Shown: piece after piece, positions 1 through 6,454 of the stretch
Layout: every line of letters begins with the position of its first letter
How positions within the stretch are numbered: the first letter of the stretch is position 1
From: Actinomycetota bacterium
GTDB lineage: Bacteria; Actinomycetota; Actinomycetes; S36-B12
Direction of reading: 5' to 3'
Assembly: GCA_947499275.1 (NCBI GenBank)
Contig: CANMNM010000023.1
Span: 1-10,877, forward strand
DNA: 10,877 nt
The notes under the pieces: generated by a model
What the model was told of the DNA's origin: nothing
The model's input: only the letters and a program-made list of their open reading frames with translations
Database searches by the model: none
Position numbers and translations under genes: made by a program

Positions 1-1589
1 AGCCCAACCTTGTAGATCTCCTTGATGTCAGTTTGGGAAGCCATGGCCCATTGACCCATGACACCCAAAATCGCCTGAACGTTTTCCAATGCCTGGCCGA
101 GCAGCTCGCGTTCAACTGAGAGTTGACCTGAACCTTCGTCACCCTTAACCGTTTGGGTGATTTCTTGGGCCAGGAAACTAATGGCCTTGAATTGATCCTT
201 GACCATTTTGCGGAAGAAGAAGTCTAGACCTTGAATCGCGGTCGTTCCTTCATAGAGAGTGTCAATTTTTGCATCACGGATGTACTGCTCAAGTGGGTAG
301 TCCTGCAGGTAGCCCGAACCACCGTAGGTCTGAAGACCGACAGCGAGCATTTCATATGACCTTTCAGAACCAACGCCCTTGACGATTGGCAGTAGCAGGT
401 CATTGATACGAAGTGCCATGTCTACATCGATCGTGGTGTCACCTGCTTCACCCATTTCAATCAGGTCCTGCCAGTAGGCGGTGTACAGCACAAGTGCTCT
501 CAGGCCTTCTGAGTATGACTTCTGCAACATGAGTGACCGACGAACATCAGGGTGATGCGTGATGGTTACACGCGGCGCGGTCTTGTCCGTCATTTGAGTG
601 AGGTCAGCGCCTTGTACGCGTGTCTTCGCATATTCCAAAGCGTTGAGGTAGCCCGTTGAAAGGGTTGCAATTGCTTTCGTGCCGACCATCATGCGTGCAT
701 ATTCAATGACCTTGAACATTTGAGCAATACCGTTGTGAACGTCGCCAACCAACCAGCCAACAGCAGGTTCGTTTTCACCGAAAGTCATCTCGCAGGTGGT
801 AGAAACTTTCAGGCCCATCTTCTTTTCAACGTTGGTTGCGTAAACGCCGTTGCGTGCGCCTAGTTCACCCGTTGCTAAATCAACATGGTATTTGGGAACA
901 ACGAAGAGTGACAAACCTTTTGTTCCTGGTCCCGCACCTTCAGGGCGAGCAAGCACAAGGTGAACGATGTTGTCGGCCATGTCGTGCTCACCGCTGGTAA
1001 TGAAACGCTTGACACCTTCAATGTGCCACGACCCGTCAGGCTGCTCAATTGCCTTGGTGCGGCCAACGCCAACGTCGGAGCCTGCATCAGGTTCGGTCAG
1101 GACCATTGTGGCGCCCCAACGCTTTTCAATCATGAGCTGACCCCAGCGCTTTTGATCTTCATTGCCGAGTGCATCAAGAATCGCGGCAAAGCCAGGTCCG
1201 GACATGAACAGGAAAGCACCTGGGTTTGCACCGAGTAGCAACTCCGCGGCAGCCCATCGAAGTGATGGCGGAGCACCGGAGCCACCGAGGTGCTCAGGGA
1301 GATCAAGGCGCCACCACTCAGCGTCCATGAGAGCGTTGTAACTCTTCTTGAAATCTTCTGGCATGACGACCGTTTTGGTTGCGGGGTCATATACGGGCGG
1401 GACTCGGTCCGAGGAAACAAATGATTCAGAGAGGATGCCTGTTGCAAGGCGGTTAACCTCGTCTAGGACATCACGGGCCGTATCCACATCCATGTCGGCG
1501 AAGGGGCCTTTGCCCATGCGTTCACCGGCACCGAATACCTCAAAGAGGTTGAATTCGAGGTCGCGCTGGTTGCTTTTGTAATGTGACAT
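1..1589 (-). CDS. fadE5: Acyl-CoA dehydrogenase, FadE5-like (3' end cut by window edge)
   Basis: Flavin-dependent acyl-CoA dehydrogenase, which forms the alpha-beta double bond in the first step of beta-oxidation. The reading frame is open for 529 codons from ATG 1589 to the left edge. The start is set by AAGGAG (1600-1595) five bases upstream. The N-terminus MSHYKSNQRDLEFNLFEV is characteristic of mycobacterial FadE5, as I remember that family, which is about 610 residues, so roughly 80 C-terminal residues are missing. Visible hallmarks are MVLTEPDAGSDVG in the FAD/substrate domain, YARMMVGTKAIATLSTGYLNA, and DTLYEGTTAIQ with the likely catalytic base Glu447. The sequence past that point belongs to the extra C-terminal domain typical of this long subfamily. 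It is transcribed divergently from a CoA ligase, which suggests joint acyl activation and oxidation. The related DmdC dehydrogenases share this architecture, so the substrate is not fixed by sequence. Confidence 0.93.
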   Translation of the reverse strand, partial: MSHYKSNQRDLEFNLFEVFGAGERMGKGPFADMDVDTARDVLDEVNRLATGILSESFVSSDRVPPVYDPATKTVVMPEDFKKSYNALMDAEWWRLDLPEHLGGSGAPPSLRWAAAELLLGANPGAFLFMSGPGFAAILDALGNEDQKRWGQLMIEKRWGATMVLTEPDAGSDVGVGRTKAIEQPDGSWHIEGVKRFITSGEHDMADNIVHLVLARPEGAGPGTKGLSLFVVPKYHVDLATGELGARNGVYATNVEKKMGLKVSTTCEMTFGENEPAVGWLVGDVHNGIAQMFKVIEYARMMVGTKAIATLSTGYLNALEYAKTRVQGADLTQMTDKTAPRVTITHHPDVRRSLMLQKSYSEGLRALVLYTAYWQDLIEMGEAGDTTIDVDMALRINDLLLPIVKGVGSERSYEMLAVGLQTYGGSGYLQDYPLEQYIRDAKIDTLYEGTTAIQGLDFFFRKMVKDQFKAISFLAQEITQTVKGDEGSGQLSVERELLGQALENVQAILGVMGQWAMASQTDIKEIYKVG

Positions 1590-1620
1590 TGCCGCTCCTT
1601 GGTACGGGAATTCGGGCTAA

Positions 1621-1636
1621 GTTACCCGCCGGTAAC
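1621..1636. promoter_or_regulatory. Perfect palindrome, candidate repressor operator
   Basis: GTTACC-CGCC-GGTAAC is a perfect inverted repeat with 6-base arms and a 4-base spacer. It begins one base after the predicted -10 box of the fadE5-like gene and covers the expected transcription start, which is where a repressor would block initiation. Short palindromes of this shape are typical of TetR-family regulators, several of which control fatty-acid degradation in actinobacteria. The identity of the regulator is inference, and no regulator gene is present in the window. Confidence 0.5.
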
Positions 1637-1637
1637 A

Positions 1638-1666
1638 ATAATCCACCCACATGGCAACTTTTGCAA
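1638..1666 (-). promoter_or_regulatory. Predicted sigma-70-type promoter of the acyl-CoA dehydrogenase gene
   Basis: Reading the minus strand, a -35-like TTGCAA (1666-1661) is separated by 17 bases from a -10-like GATTAT (1643-1638). Transcription would start near 1631, leaving a leader of about 40 bases before ATG 1589. Spacing and both hexamers fit the consensus reasonably. This is pattern matching only. Confidence 0.5.
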
Positions 1667-1753
1667 GCAGAGATGCCGAACTGATCCGATATTTTTTCAT
1701 TTTGCCCCTAAAAAGCTGCCGAACCTGACACACTCCCCCCACGTGAAAGCAGC

Positions 1754-1773
1754 ATTTAACCCGATTTAAGCCC
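1754..1773 (+). repeat. Two tandem 10-bp units in the ligase leader
   Basis: ATTTAACCCG is followed immediately by ATTTAAGCCC, an 8/10 match with a 10-bp period, so both units face the same side of the helix. They end just before the GAGGAG ribosome-binding site of the ligase. This could be a binding site for a tandem dimer or chance. Confidence 0.4.
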
Positions 1774-1785
1774 CGAGGAGTCCCC

Positions 1786-3330
1786 ATGATCGTCTTTAAA
1801 AGCCTGCTACCCGAAGTTGAGATTCCTAATATCTCCATCACCGATTTCATCCTGCGCGAAGCGGATCGGGTACCCGATCGGGAGGCTTTGATTGATGGTC
1901 CAACCGGACGCAGTTACACATATGGACAACTCAAAGGGATGATCTATTCATTCGCCGGTGGTCTTGCGGCAAAGGGTTTGGGTAAAGGCGACACGATCGC
2001 ATTGATGTCACCCAATATTCCTGAGTTCGCGATTGTGTTCCATGGCGCAGCTGTTGCTGGAGTTGCGGTGAGCACTATCAATCCAACGTACACAGCGGAT
2101 GAAGTTAAGTTTCAACTCAATGATTCAGAATCAAAACTCCTCGTCACAATCGGTATGTTTTTAGAGACTTCGCAGTTAGCGATTCAGGGAACAGCAGTTT
2201 CCGAGATAGTAATAATTGGCGATGCTCCAGAAGGCACGACACCTTTCACATCACTATTCGGCAATCCAATCGCGCAGGTTGAGATTGATCCGAAGGAGCA
2301 GATCGTCGTTCTTCCCTACTCTTCCGGCACTACGGGTCTTCCCAAAGGTGTAATGCTCACCCACCACAACTTGGTGGCAAACTTGATGCAGGTCGAAGAC
2401 GCCCTTGAAGTTGAAGACGGTGAAATAGTCCTTGCGGTTCTTCCGTTTTTCCACATTTATGGAATGCAAGTTCTCATGAATGAATTTCTTTCTCGCGGTG
2501 CAACGATTGTTACGGTGCCACGTTTTGATTTAGAACAATCACTGTCAATTATTCAAGACCGCAGAATCACTCGGTTCTTTGTCGTCCCACCGATCGTGTT
2601 GGCACTCGCTAAGCACCCACTCATTGACAAATACGACCTCAGTTCCTTGAAGCAAGTTTTCTCCGGCGCAGCACCTCTGGGTGCCGAGCTTGGCGAAGAA
2701 GCAGCCGCACGAATTGACTGCAGTGTTGTTCAAGGGTTCGGGATGACCGAACTCTCGCCGGTGAGTCACATTTCACTTGAAGGGCGTTCAAAGCCGGGCA
2801 CCGTTGGCCTTACCGCACCCAACACTGAAATCAGAATTATTGACCCTGAAACGGGTGAGGACCAAGACGTGGATGGTGTTGGTGAACTGTGGATTCGTGG
2901 CCCACAGGTCATGAAGGGTTATCTGAATAATCCAAGTGCCACCGAGATCACAATTGATCCAGAGGGTTGGCTTAAGACCGGAGATATCGCATCAATTGAC
3001 TCCGAGGGGTTTGTGTCAATTGTTGATCGACTCAAGGAACTCATCAAATACAAAGGTTTCCAGGTAGCGCCAGCAGAACTCGAAGCGTTCCTGCTCACAC
3101 ACCCGGGGATTGCTGATGCTGCCGTGATTGGTGTTCCCGACGTTGAGTCTGGCGAAATTCCACGCGCTTTCATCGTGGTGCGGCCAGGCCAGGAAGTCAG
3201 CGCCGCTGATATCACGGCGTTTATGGAAGGCCATGTGGCCAAATACAAGGTGATTCACGACATTGTGTTCATCGATGAAGTCCCCAAAAGCGCATCGGGC
3301 AAAATCCTTCGCCGCATGCTGAGGGACTAG
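1786..3330 (+). CDS. 4-coumarate--CoA ligase-like acyl/aryl-CoA synthetase
   Basis: ANL-superfamily adenylate-forming enzyme that activates a carboxylic acid with ATP and then transfers it to CoA. It is 514 residues, normal for the family. Motifs in order: the phosphate-binding loop YSSGTTGLPKG (178-188), GMTE (319-322), the ATP-ribose Asp400 in KTGD, Arg415 in the hinge VDRLKELIKYKGF, and the C-terminal catalytic Lys506 in SASGKILRR. ATG 1786 is preceded by GAGGAG at 1775-1780. The overall sequence resembles actinobacterial 4CL-like ligases (for example the Streptomyces cinnamate:CoA ligase). True phenylpropanoid metabolism is not implied, since many such enzymes use fatty or aromatic acids. 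The divergent acyl-CoA dehydrogenase supports a catabolic role. I see no convincing -35/-10 pair in the 195-base divergent gap on this strand. Confidence 0.9.
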   Translation: MIVFKSLLPEVEIPNISITDFILREADRVPDREALIDGPTGRSYTYGQLKGMIYSFAGGLAAKGLGKGDTIALMSPNIPEFAIVFHGAAVAGVAVSTINPTYTADEVKFQLNDSESKLLVTIGMFLETSQLAIQGTAVSEIVIIGDAPEGTTPFTSLFGNPIAQVEIDPKEQIVVLPYSSGTTGLPKGVMLTHHNLVANLMQVEDALEVEDGEIVLAVLPFFHIYGMQVLMNEFLSRGATIVTVPRFDLEQSLSIIQDRRITRFFVVPPIVLALAKHPLIDKYDLSSLKQVFSGAAPLGAELGEEAAARIDCSVVQGFGMTELSPVSHISLEGRSKPGTVGLTAPNTEIRIIDPETGEDQDVDGVGELWIRGPQVMKGYLNNPSATEITIDPEGWLKTGDIASIDSEGFVSIVDRLKELIKYKGFQVAPAELEAFLLTHPGIADAAVIGVPDVESGEIPRAFIVVRPGQEVSAADITAFMEGHVAKYKVIHDIVFIDEVPKSASGKILRRMLRD

Positions 3331-3355
3331 TTCACCCCAAGCTCCACCTCAACAC

Positions 3356-3373
3356 ATATGCTTTTTAGCATGT
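3356..3373 (+). promoter_or_regulatory. Hairpin spanning both possible mec start codons, overlapping a -10-like box
   Basis: ATGCT-TTTT-AGCAT is a perfect 5-bp stem with a 4-base loop at 3358-3371, extended by a G-U and an A-U pair on the outside. It contains the ATG at 3358 and most of the ATG at 3370. TATGCT (3357-3362) also resembles a -10 box, placing a start at about 3370, where mec could be a leaderless message. No -35 element is visible. Confidence 0.35.
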
Positions 3374-3789
3374 TAGAAATTCAACGTTCACTTGTTGACG
3401 CCATCGTGGCTCACGCACGGGCTGATCACCCCGACGAAGCGTGTGGAGTAATTGCCGGACCAATCGGATCGGATCGGCCGGAGCGGTTGATCCCCATGGT
3501 TAACGCGGTGAGGTGTCCAACCCTCTACGAGTTCGACTCGATGGACCTTCTTCGCCTCTATCGAGAAATGGATGATCGGGACGAAGTACCGGTTGTGATC
3601 TACCACTCTCACCCCGCAACCCAGGCGTATCCCTCACGAACAGACATCACGCAGGCATCTGAACCCGATGCCCACTACGTCGTAGTCTCAATTCGCGAGA
3701 CCGGCCCCGTCGAGGGACCATTTGAATTCCGATCCTTTCGAATTGTTGACGGTGAAGTCACCGAGGAACAGATCTCAATCCTTGAGTGA
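3370..3789 (+). CDS. mec: Mec-type JAMM/MPN+ metallopeptidase, CysO-cysteine hydrolase
   Basis: Zinc-dependent isopeptidase that clips cysteine from the C-terminus of the CysO-cysteine adduct, the last step of CysO-dependent cysteine synthesis. The JAMM signature is complete: Glu23 in HPDEACGV, then HSHPATQAYPSRTD with His79, His81, Ser89 and Asp92 (numbered from ATG 3370). The segments ARADHPDEACGV, GSDRPER, EVPVVIYHSH and SEPDAHYVVVS closely match M. tuberculosis Mec as I remember it. The protein is 139 residues, against about 146 there. An in-frame ATG at 3358 would add four residues (MLFS). Neither ATG has a Shine-Dalgarno sequence, and homology cannot decide; I prefer 3370 because a -10-like hexamer sits at leaderless distance from it. 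It lies 39 bases after the ligase and 64 bases before cysO. Confidence 0.93.
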   Translation: MLEIQRSLVDAIVAHARADHPDEACGVIAGPIGSDRPERLIPMVNAVRCPTLYEFDSMDLLRLYREMDDRDEVPVVIYHSHPATQAYPSRTDITQASEPDAHYVVVSIRETGPVEGPFEFRSFRIVDGEVTEEQISILE

Positions 3790-3818
3790 GATACTTGTGT
3801 TTTCACGTTCATCCCGCC

Positions 3819-3842
3819 CAGAATGAGCCCGCTCAGAATGAG
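3819..3842 (+). repeat. Direct repeat CAGAATGAG x2 flanking an inverted repeat, mec-cysO gap
   Basis: CAGAATGAG occurs at 3819-3827 and again at 3834-3842. Between and overlapping them, TGAGC-CC-GCTCA (3824-3835) is a perfect inverted repeat with 5-base arms. The second copy ends 11 bases before the cysO ATG. A third copy occurs at 6443-6451, just before another start codon. It could be a promoter -10 element (CAGAAT), an operator or a weak RNA hairpin. Confidence 0.45.
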
Positions 3843-3853
3843 AGTGCCTGATC

Positions 3854-4126
3854 ATGACTATTGAAGTCCGCATCCCCACAATTCTTCGCCCCTACACAGC
3901 GGGTGAGAAGTTAGTGAGTGCCAAAGGTGCGACCCTCCAAGAGGTTCTCAATGACCTCGAGCTCAATTACCCAGGCATGGGTGAGCGACTTATTGATGAA
4001 AGTGGCTTACGCCGTTTCATAAATATTTATATCAACGACGAGGACGTTCGTTTTCTTGCTGGCCTACAGAGTGCTATCGGTGAAAACGACTCGATCACCA
4101 TCTTGCCTGCGGTCGCCGGCGGATAG
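3854..4126 (+). CDS. cysO: CysO, ubiquitin-like sulfur carrier protein
   Basis: Small ThiS/MoaD-family beta-grasp protein (90 residues) that carries sulfur as a C-terminal thiocarboxylate and donates it to CysM. It ends in AVAGG, the free Gly-Gly tail needed for adenylation and thiocarboxylation. IPTILRPYT near the N-terminus, then INIYINDEDVRF and DSITILPAVAGG, match M. tuberculosis CysO closely as I recall it. The tail is already exposed, so no processing is needed before activation. ATG 3854 is the only sensible start, and upstream GAGAG is at best a weak ribosome-binding site. Mec lies upstream and cysM follows after six bases, so cysO and cysM are almost certainly co-translated. The cognate activating enzyme, moeZ, follows cysM. 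Confidence 0.96.
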   Translation: MTIEVRIPTILRPYTAGEKLVSAKGATLQEVLNDLELNYPGMGERLIDESGLRRFINIYINDEDVRFLAGLQSAIGENDSITILPAVAGG

Positions 4127-4132
4127 TTTTCA

Positions 4133-5080
4133 ATGCGCTTTGATTCCTTGCTTGACTCCGTTGGGCACACTCCACTTGTCGGCTTACCTCGACTCTCCCC
4201 GTCGGCCGACGTTCGTCTCTGGGCCAAACTCGAAGATCGCAACCCAACCGGTTCGGTGAAAGACCGGGCTGCCCTGGCAATGATTCTTGACGCCGAGCGC
4301 CGTGGAGTGCTCACGCCGGGAGCAACCCTGTTGGAACCTACCTCGGGAAACACTGGAATATCTCTCGCAATGGTTGCCAAGCAGCGGGGCTACCAACTCG
4401 TGTGTGTCATGCCTGAAAACACTTCCGTTGAACGCACCCAGTTATTGGCGATCTGGGGCGCGAAAGTTATTTATTCCCCGGCAGCGGGTGGCTCCAATGA
4501 GGCGGTACGTGTTGCTAAAGGTTTAGCCGCCGAGAACCCTGATTGGGTCATGCTCTATCAATACGGTAACCCGGCTAATGCGCTTGCCCATTATGAAAAT
4601 ACCGGTCCCGAGTTATTGGCTGATCTTCCTTCGATCACCCACTTCGTCGCCGGCCTGGGAACAACCGGCACGTTAATGGGGGTCGGTCGATTCTTTCGAG
4701 AGAACAAACCCGATGTATCAATTGTCGCTGCCGAACCGCGCTATGGAGAACTTGTTTACGGACTTCGCAATCTTGATGAAGGGTTCATCCCCGAGCTCTA
4801 TGACGAAACACTGCTGACCACTCGTTTTTCAGTGGGCCCCAGAGACGCAGTGAAACGAACACGAGAGTTACTCGAACTCGAAGGGATTTTTGCTGGGGTT
4901 TCGACCGGGGCAATACTGCACGCGGCGCTGGGTATTGCGGCCAAAGCTGTGGCAGCAAAAGAGTCCGCAGATATCGCCTTCATTGTGTGCGATGGTGGCT
5001 GGAAGTACTTATCAACCGGCGTTTATGAGGGAACTCTCGATGAAGCTGAAGACGCCATCGATGGTCAGTTATGGGCCTAA
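4133..5080 (+). CDS. cysM: CysM, O-phosphoserine sulfhydrylase (CysO-dependent cysteine synthase)
   Basis: Fold-type II PLP enzyme. It forms aminoacrylate from O-phosphoserine and accepts sulfur from CysO thiocarboxylate to give the CysO-cysteine adduct. The PLP lysine is Lys43 in NPTGSVKDR. The substrate loop PTSGNTG ends at residue 75, and the PLP phosphate-binding loop is GLGTTGT (174-180). Arg212 in YGLRNLDEG corresponds by alignment from memory to Arg220 of M. tuberculosis CysM, which selects O-phosphoserine over O-acetylserine. The C-terminus GGWKYLSTGVY...QLWA matches the CysM active-site tail. It is 315 residues, slightly shorter than the mycobacterial protein (about 323), the difference lying near residue 25. 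The start lies six bases after cysO. Context with mec, cysO and moeZ supports the CysM assignment over CysK. Confidence 0.96.
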   Translation: MRFDSLLDSVGHTPLVGLPRLSPSADVRLWAKLEDRNPTGSVKDRAALAMILDAERRGVLTPGATLLEPTSGNTGISLAMVAKQRGYQLVCVMPENTSVERTQLLAIWGAKVIYSPAAGGSNEAVRVAKGLAAENPDWVMLYQYGNPANALAHYENTGPELLADLPSITHFVAGLGTTGTLMGVGRFFRENKPDVSIVAAEPRYGELVYGLRNLDEGFIPELYDETLLTTRFSVGPRDAVKRTRELLELEGIFAGVSTGAILHAALGIAAKAVAAKESADIAFIVCDGGWKYLSTGVYEGTLDEAEDAIDGQLWA

Positions 5081-5137
5081 CAGCCCTAATGTCCTAATAG
5101 GCATAATGTCCTAGGAGTCAGAATGTCCTGTACGACA
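5070..5137 (+). repeat. 17-bp imperfect tandem repeat between cysM and moeZ
   Basis: Three units begin at 5087, 5104 and 5121: TAATGTCCTAATAGGCA, TAATGTCCTAGGAGTCA and GAATGTCCTGTACGACA. The core AATGTCCT recurs at 5088, 5105 and 5122, exactly 17 bases apart. Units 1 and 2 match at 14/17 and units 2 and 3 at 11/17. A fourth, weaker copy (5070-5086, 11/17 to unit 1) overlaps the cysM stop codon. The array ends 26 bases before the moeZ start. It fills the only sizeable gap inside the sulfur cluster. Confidence 0.7.
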
Positions 5138-5163
5138 CATCCCATTTTTCTTTGGAGTCAAAC

Positions 5164-6354
5164 GTGAGCCTACCGCCGCTTGTTGAGCCCGCTACCGAGT
5201 TAAGTGTCGACGAAGTTCGTCGCTACAGCCGCCACCTAATCATTCCCGATGTCGGCATGTCGGGACAAAAAAGACTGAAGAACGCCAAAGTGTTGTGTGT
5301 GGGCGCTGGCGGTCTGGGGAGTCCAGCACTCATGTATCTCGCAGCGGCAGGAGTCGGCACGTTAGGCATTGTCGAGTTCGACACCGTTGATGAATCAAAT
5401 CTGCAGCGTCAAATTATTCATGGCCAAAAAGATATCGGCCGATCCAAAGCCGAAAGCGCCCGTGACAGTGTGTTGGAGATCAACCCTTACGTCACAGTGC
5501 AGCTACATGAGGTGCGGCTTGATTCAACAAATGTGATGGAAATCTTCGCTGACTATGACCTAATCGTTGACGGAACAGACAACTTCGCGACTCGATATCT
5601 CGTTAACGATGCATGCGTGTTGCTAAAGAAGCCATACGTGTGGGGTTCGATTTACCGTTTTGACGGCCAAGCAAGTGTGTTTTGGGCGGAACACGGACCT
5701 TGTTACCGGTGCCTTTACCCCGAGCCCCCACCCCCCGGGATGGTGCCCAGTTGCGCTGAGGGTGGCGTCCTTGGAGTGCTGTGTGCCTCGATCGGTTCCA
5801 TCCAGGTTACCGAGGCGATCAAGTTGCTTGCCGGTATTGGTGACCCGTTAGTTGGTCGGTTAATGGTCTATGACGCATTAGAGATGACCTATCGTCAGGT
5901 CAAAATTCATAAGGACCCCAATTGCGCGGTGTGCGGCGTGAATCCCACCGTCACTGAATTGATTGACTACGAAGCTTTCTGTGGATCAATCTCCGACTCG
6001 GCCGCTGAAGCAGCAAAGGACTCGACAATCTCAGTTCGGGATCTGAAGTCCATGCTTGACGCGAGGGATCGCGGCGAAGACGACTTCATCCTTATTGACG
6101 TGCGGGAACCCGGTGAATTTGAGATCGTTGCAATTCCGGGAGCAATCCTGATCCCCAAGGGCGAATTCCTCGATGGATCAGCCCTTTCCGGCCTGCCCAC
6201 CGACAAGCGAATCGTGCTGCACTGCAAAGTGGGCGGGAGATCTGCCGAAGTATTGGCAGTTGTCAAAGGCGCTGGTTTTAGTGACGCCGTCCACGTTGGT
6301 GGCGGGGTGCTCGCCTGGGTGACTCAGATTGAGCCGGAAAAGCCCACCTACTGA
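5164..6354 (+). CDS. moeZ: MoeZ, E1-like adenylyltransferase/rhodanese fusion (sulfur-carrier activating)
   Basis: Two-domain protein. The N-terminal ThiF/MoeB/UBA4 domain adenylates the Gly-Gly tail of sulfur carriers such as CysO or MoaD; the C-terminal rhodanese domain supplies sulfur as a persulfide. GTG 5164 is chosen because GGAG (5154-5157) lies six bases upstream and the product begins MSLPPLVEPATELS, as in mycobacterial MoeZ; an upstream in-frame TTG at 5152 lacks this support. Product 396 residues. The ATP loop is GAGGLGS (47-53), followed by DESNLQRQ and DGTDNFATRYLVND. Cys197 in VPSCAEGGVLG is a candidate E1 catalytic cysteine. C180YRC183 and C254AVC257 form a MoeB-type zinc site. 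The rhodanese loop is CKVGGRS with Cys354. Directly downstream of cysM, it completes the CysO sulfur relay and may also serve molybdopterin synthesis. Confidence 0.95.
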   Translation: MSLPPLVEPATELSVDEVRRYSRHLIIPDVGMSGQKRLKNAKVLCVGAGGLGSPALMYLAAAGVGTLGIVEFDTVDESNLQRQIIHGQKDIGRSKAESARDSVLEINPYVTVQLHEVRLDSTNVMEIFADYDLIVDGTDNFATRYLVNDACVLLKKPYVWGSIYRFDGQASVFWAEHGPCYRCLYPEPPPPGMVPSCAEGGVLGVLCASIGSIQVTEAIKLLAGIGDPLVGRLMVYDALEMTYRQVKIHKDPNCAVCGVNPTVTELIDYEAFCGSISDSAAEAAKDSTISVRDLKSMLDARDRGEDDFILIDVREPGEFEIVAIPGAILIPKGEFLDGSALSGLPTDKRIVLHCKVGGRSAEVLAVVKGAGFSDAVHVGGGVLAWVTQIEPEKPTY

Positions 6355-6442
6355 CCCATTCCAGTCTATTCAGTACCCAATGAAAATGAATTAGGACACG
6401 GTGAAAATTCGGGTCGGGGCCGCGCAGACCAGGCCGAGACGC

Positions 6443-6454
6443 CAGAATGAGACC
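6443..6454 (+). promoter_or_regulatory. CAGAATGAG motif directly before a start codon
   Basis: This is the third exact copy in the window of CAGAATGAG (6443-6451), ending three bases before ATG 6455. If CAGAAT (6443-6448) acts as a -10 box, transcription would begin at about the A of the ATG, giving a leaderless message for the cell-wall operon. No -35 hexamer is evident, and there is no Shine-Dalgarno sequence. The rest of the 100-base gap after moeZ shows no obvious terminator. Confidence 0.35.

Noticed and set aside
1786..3330. Genuine plant-type phenylpropanoid 4-coumarate-CoA ligase
   Set aside because: The family label reflects sequence similarity only; no phenylpropanoid genes are nearby, and the neighbour is a fatty acyl-CoA dehydrogenase.
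4027..4396. Open frames on the minus strand across cysO and cysM
   Set aside because: They are low-complexity shadows of two well-matched genes, with no ribosome-binding sites or recognisable domains.
5070..5137. CRISPR array
   Set aside because: The units are only 17 bases, contiguous without spacers and degenerate; no cas genes are nearby.
5152..5163. TTG 5152 as the start of moeZ
   Set aside because: The GGAG at 5154-5157 serves GTG 5164, and the product from 5164 begins like known MoeZ proteins.
6401..6454. GTG 6401 as the start of the four-helix protein
   Set aside because: It adds a short arginine-rich stretch with no ribosome-binding site; ATG 6455 gives a typical N-terminus and has the CAGAATGAG motif at a promoter-like distance.
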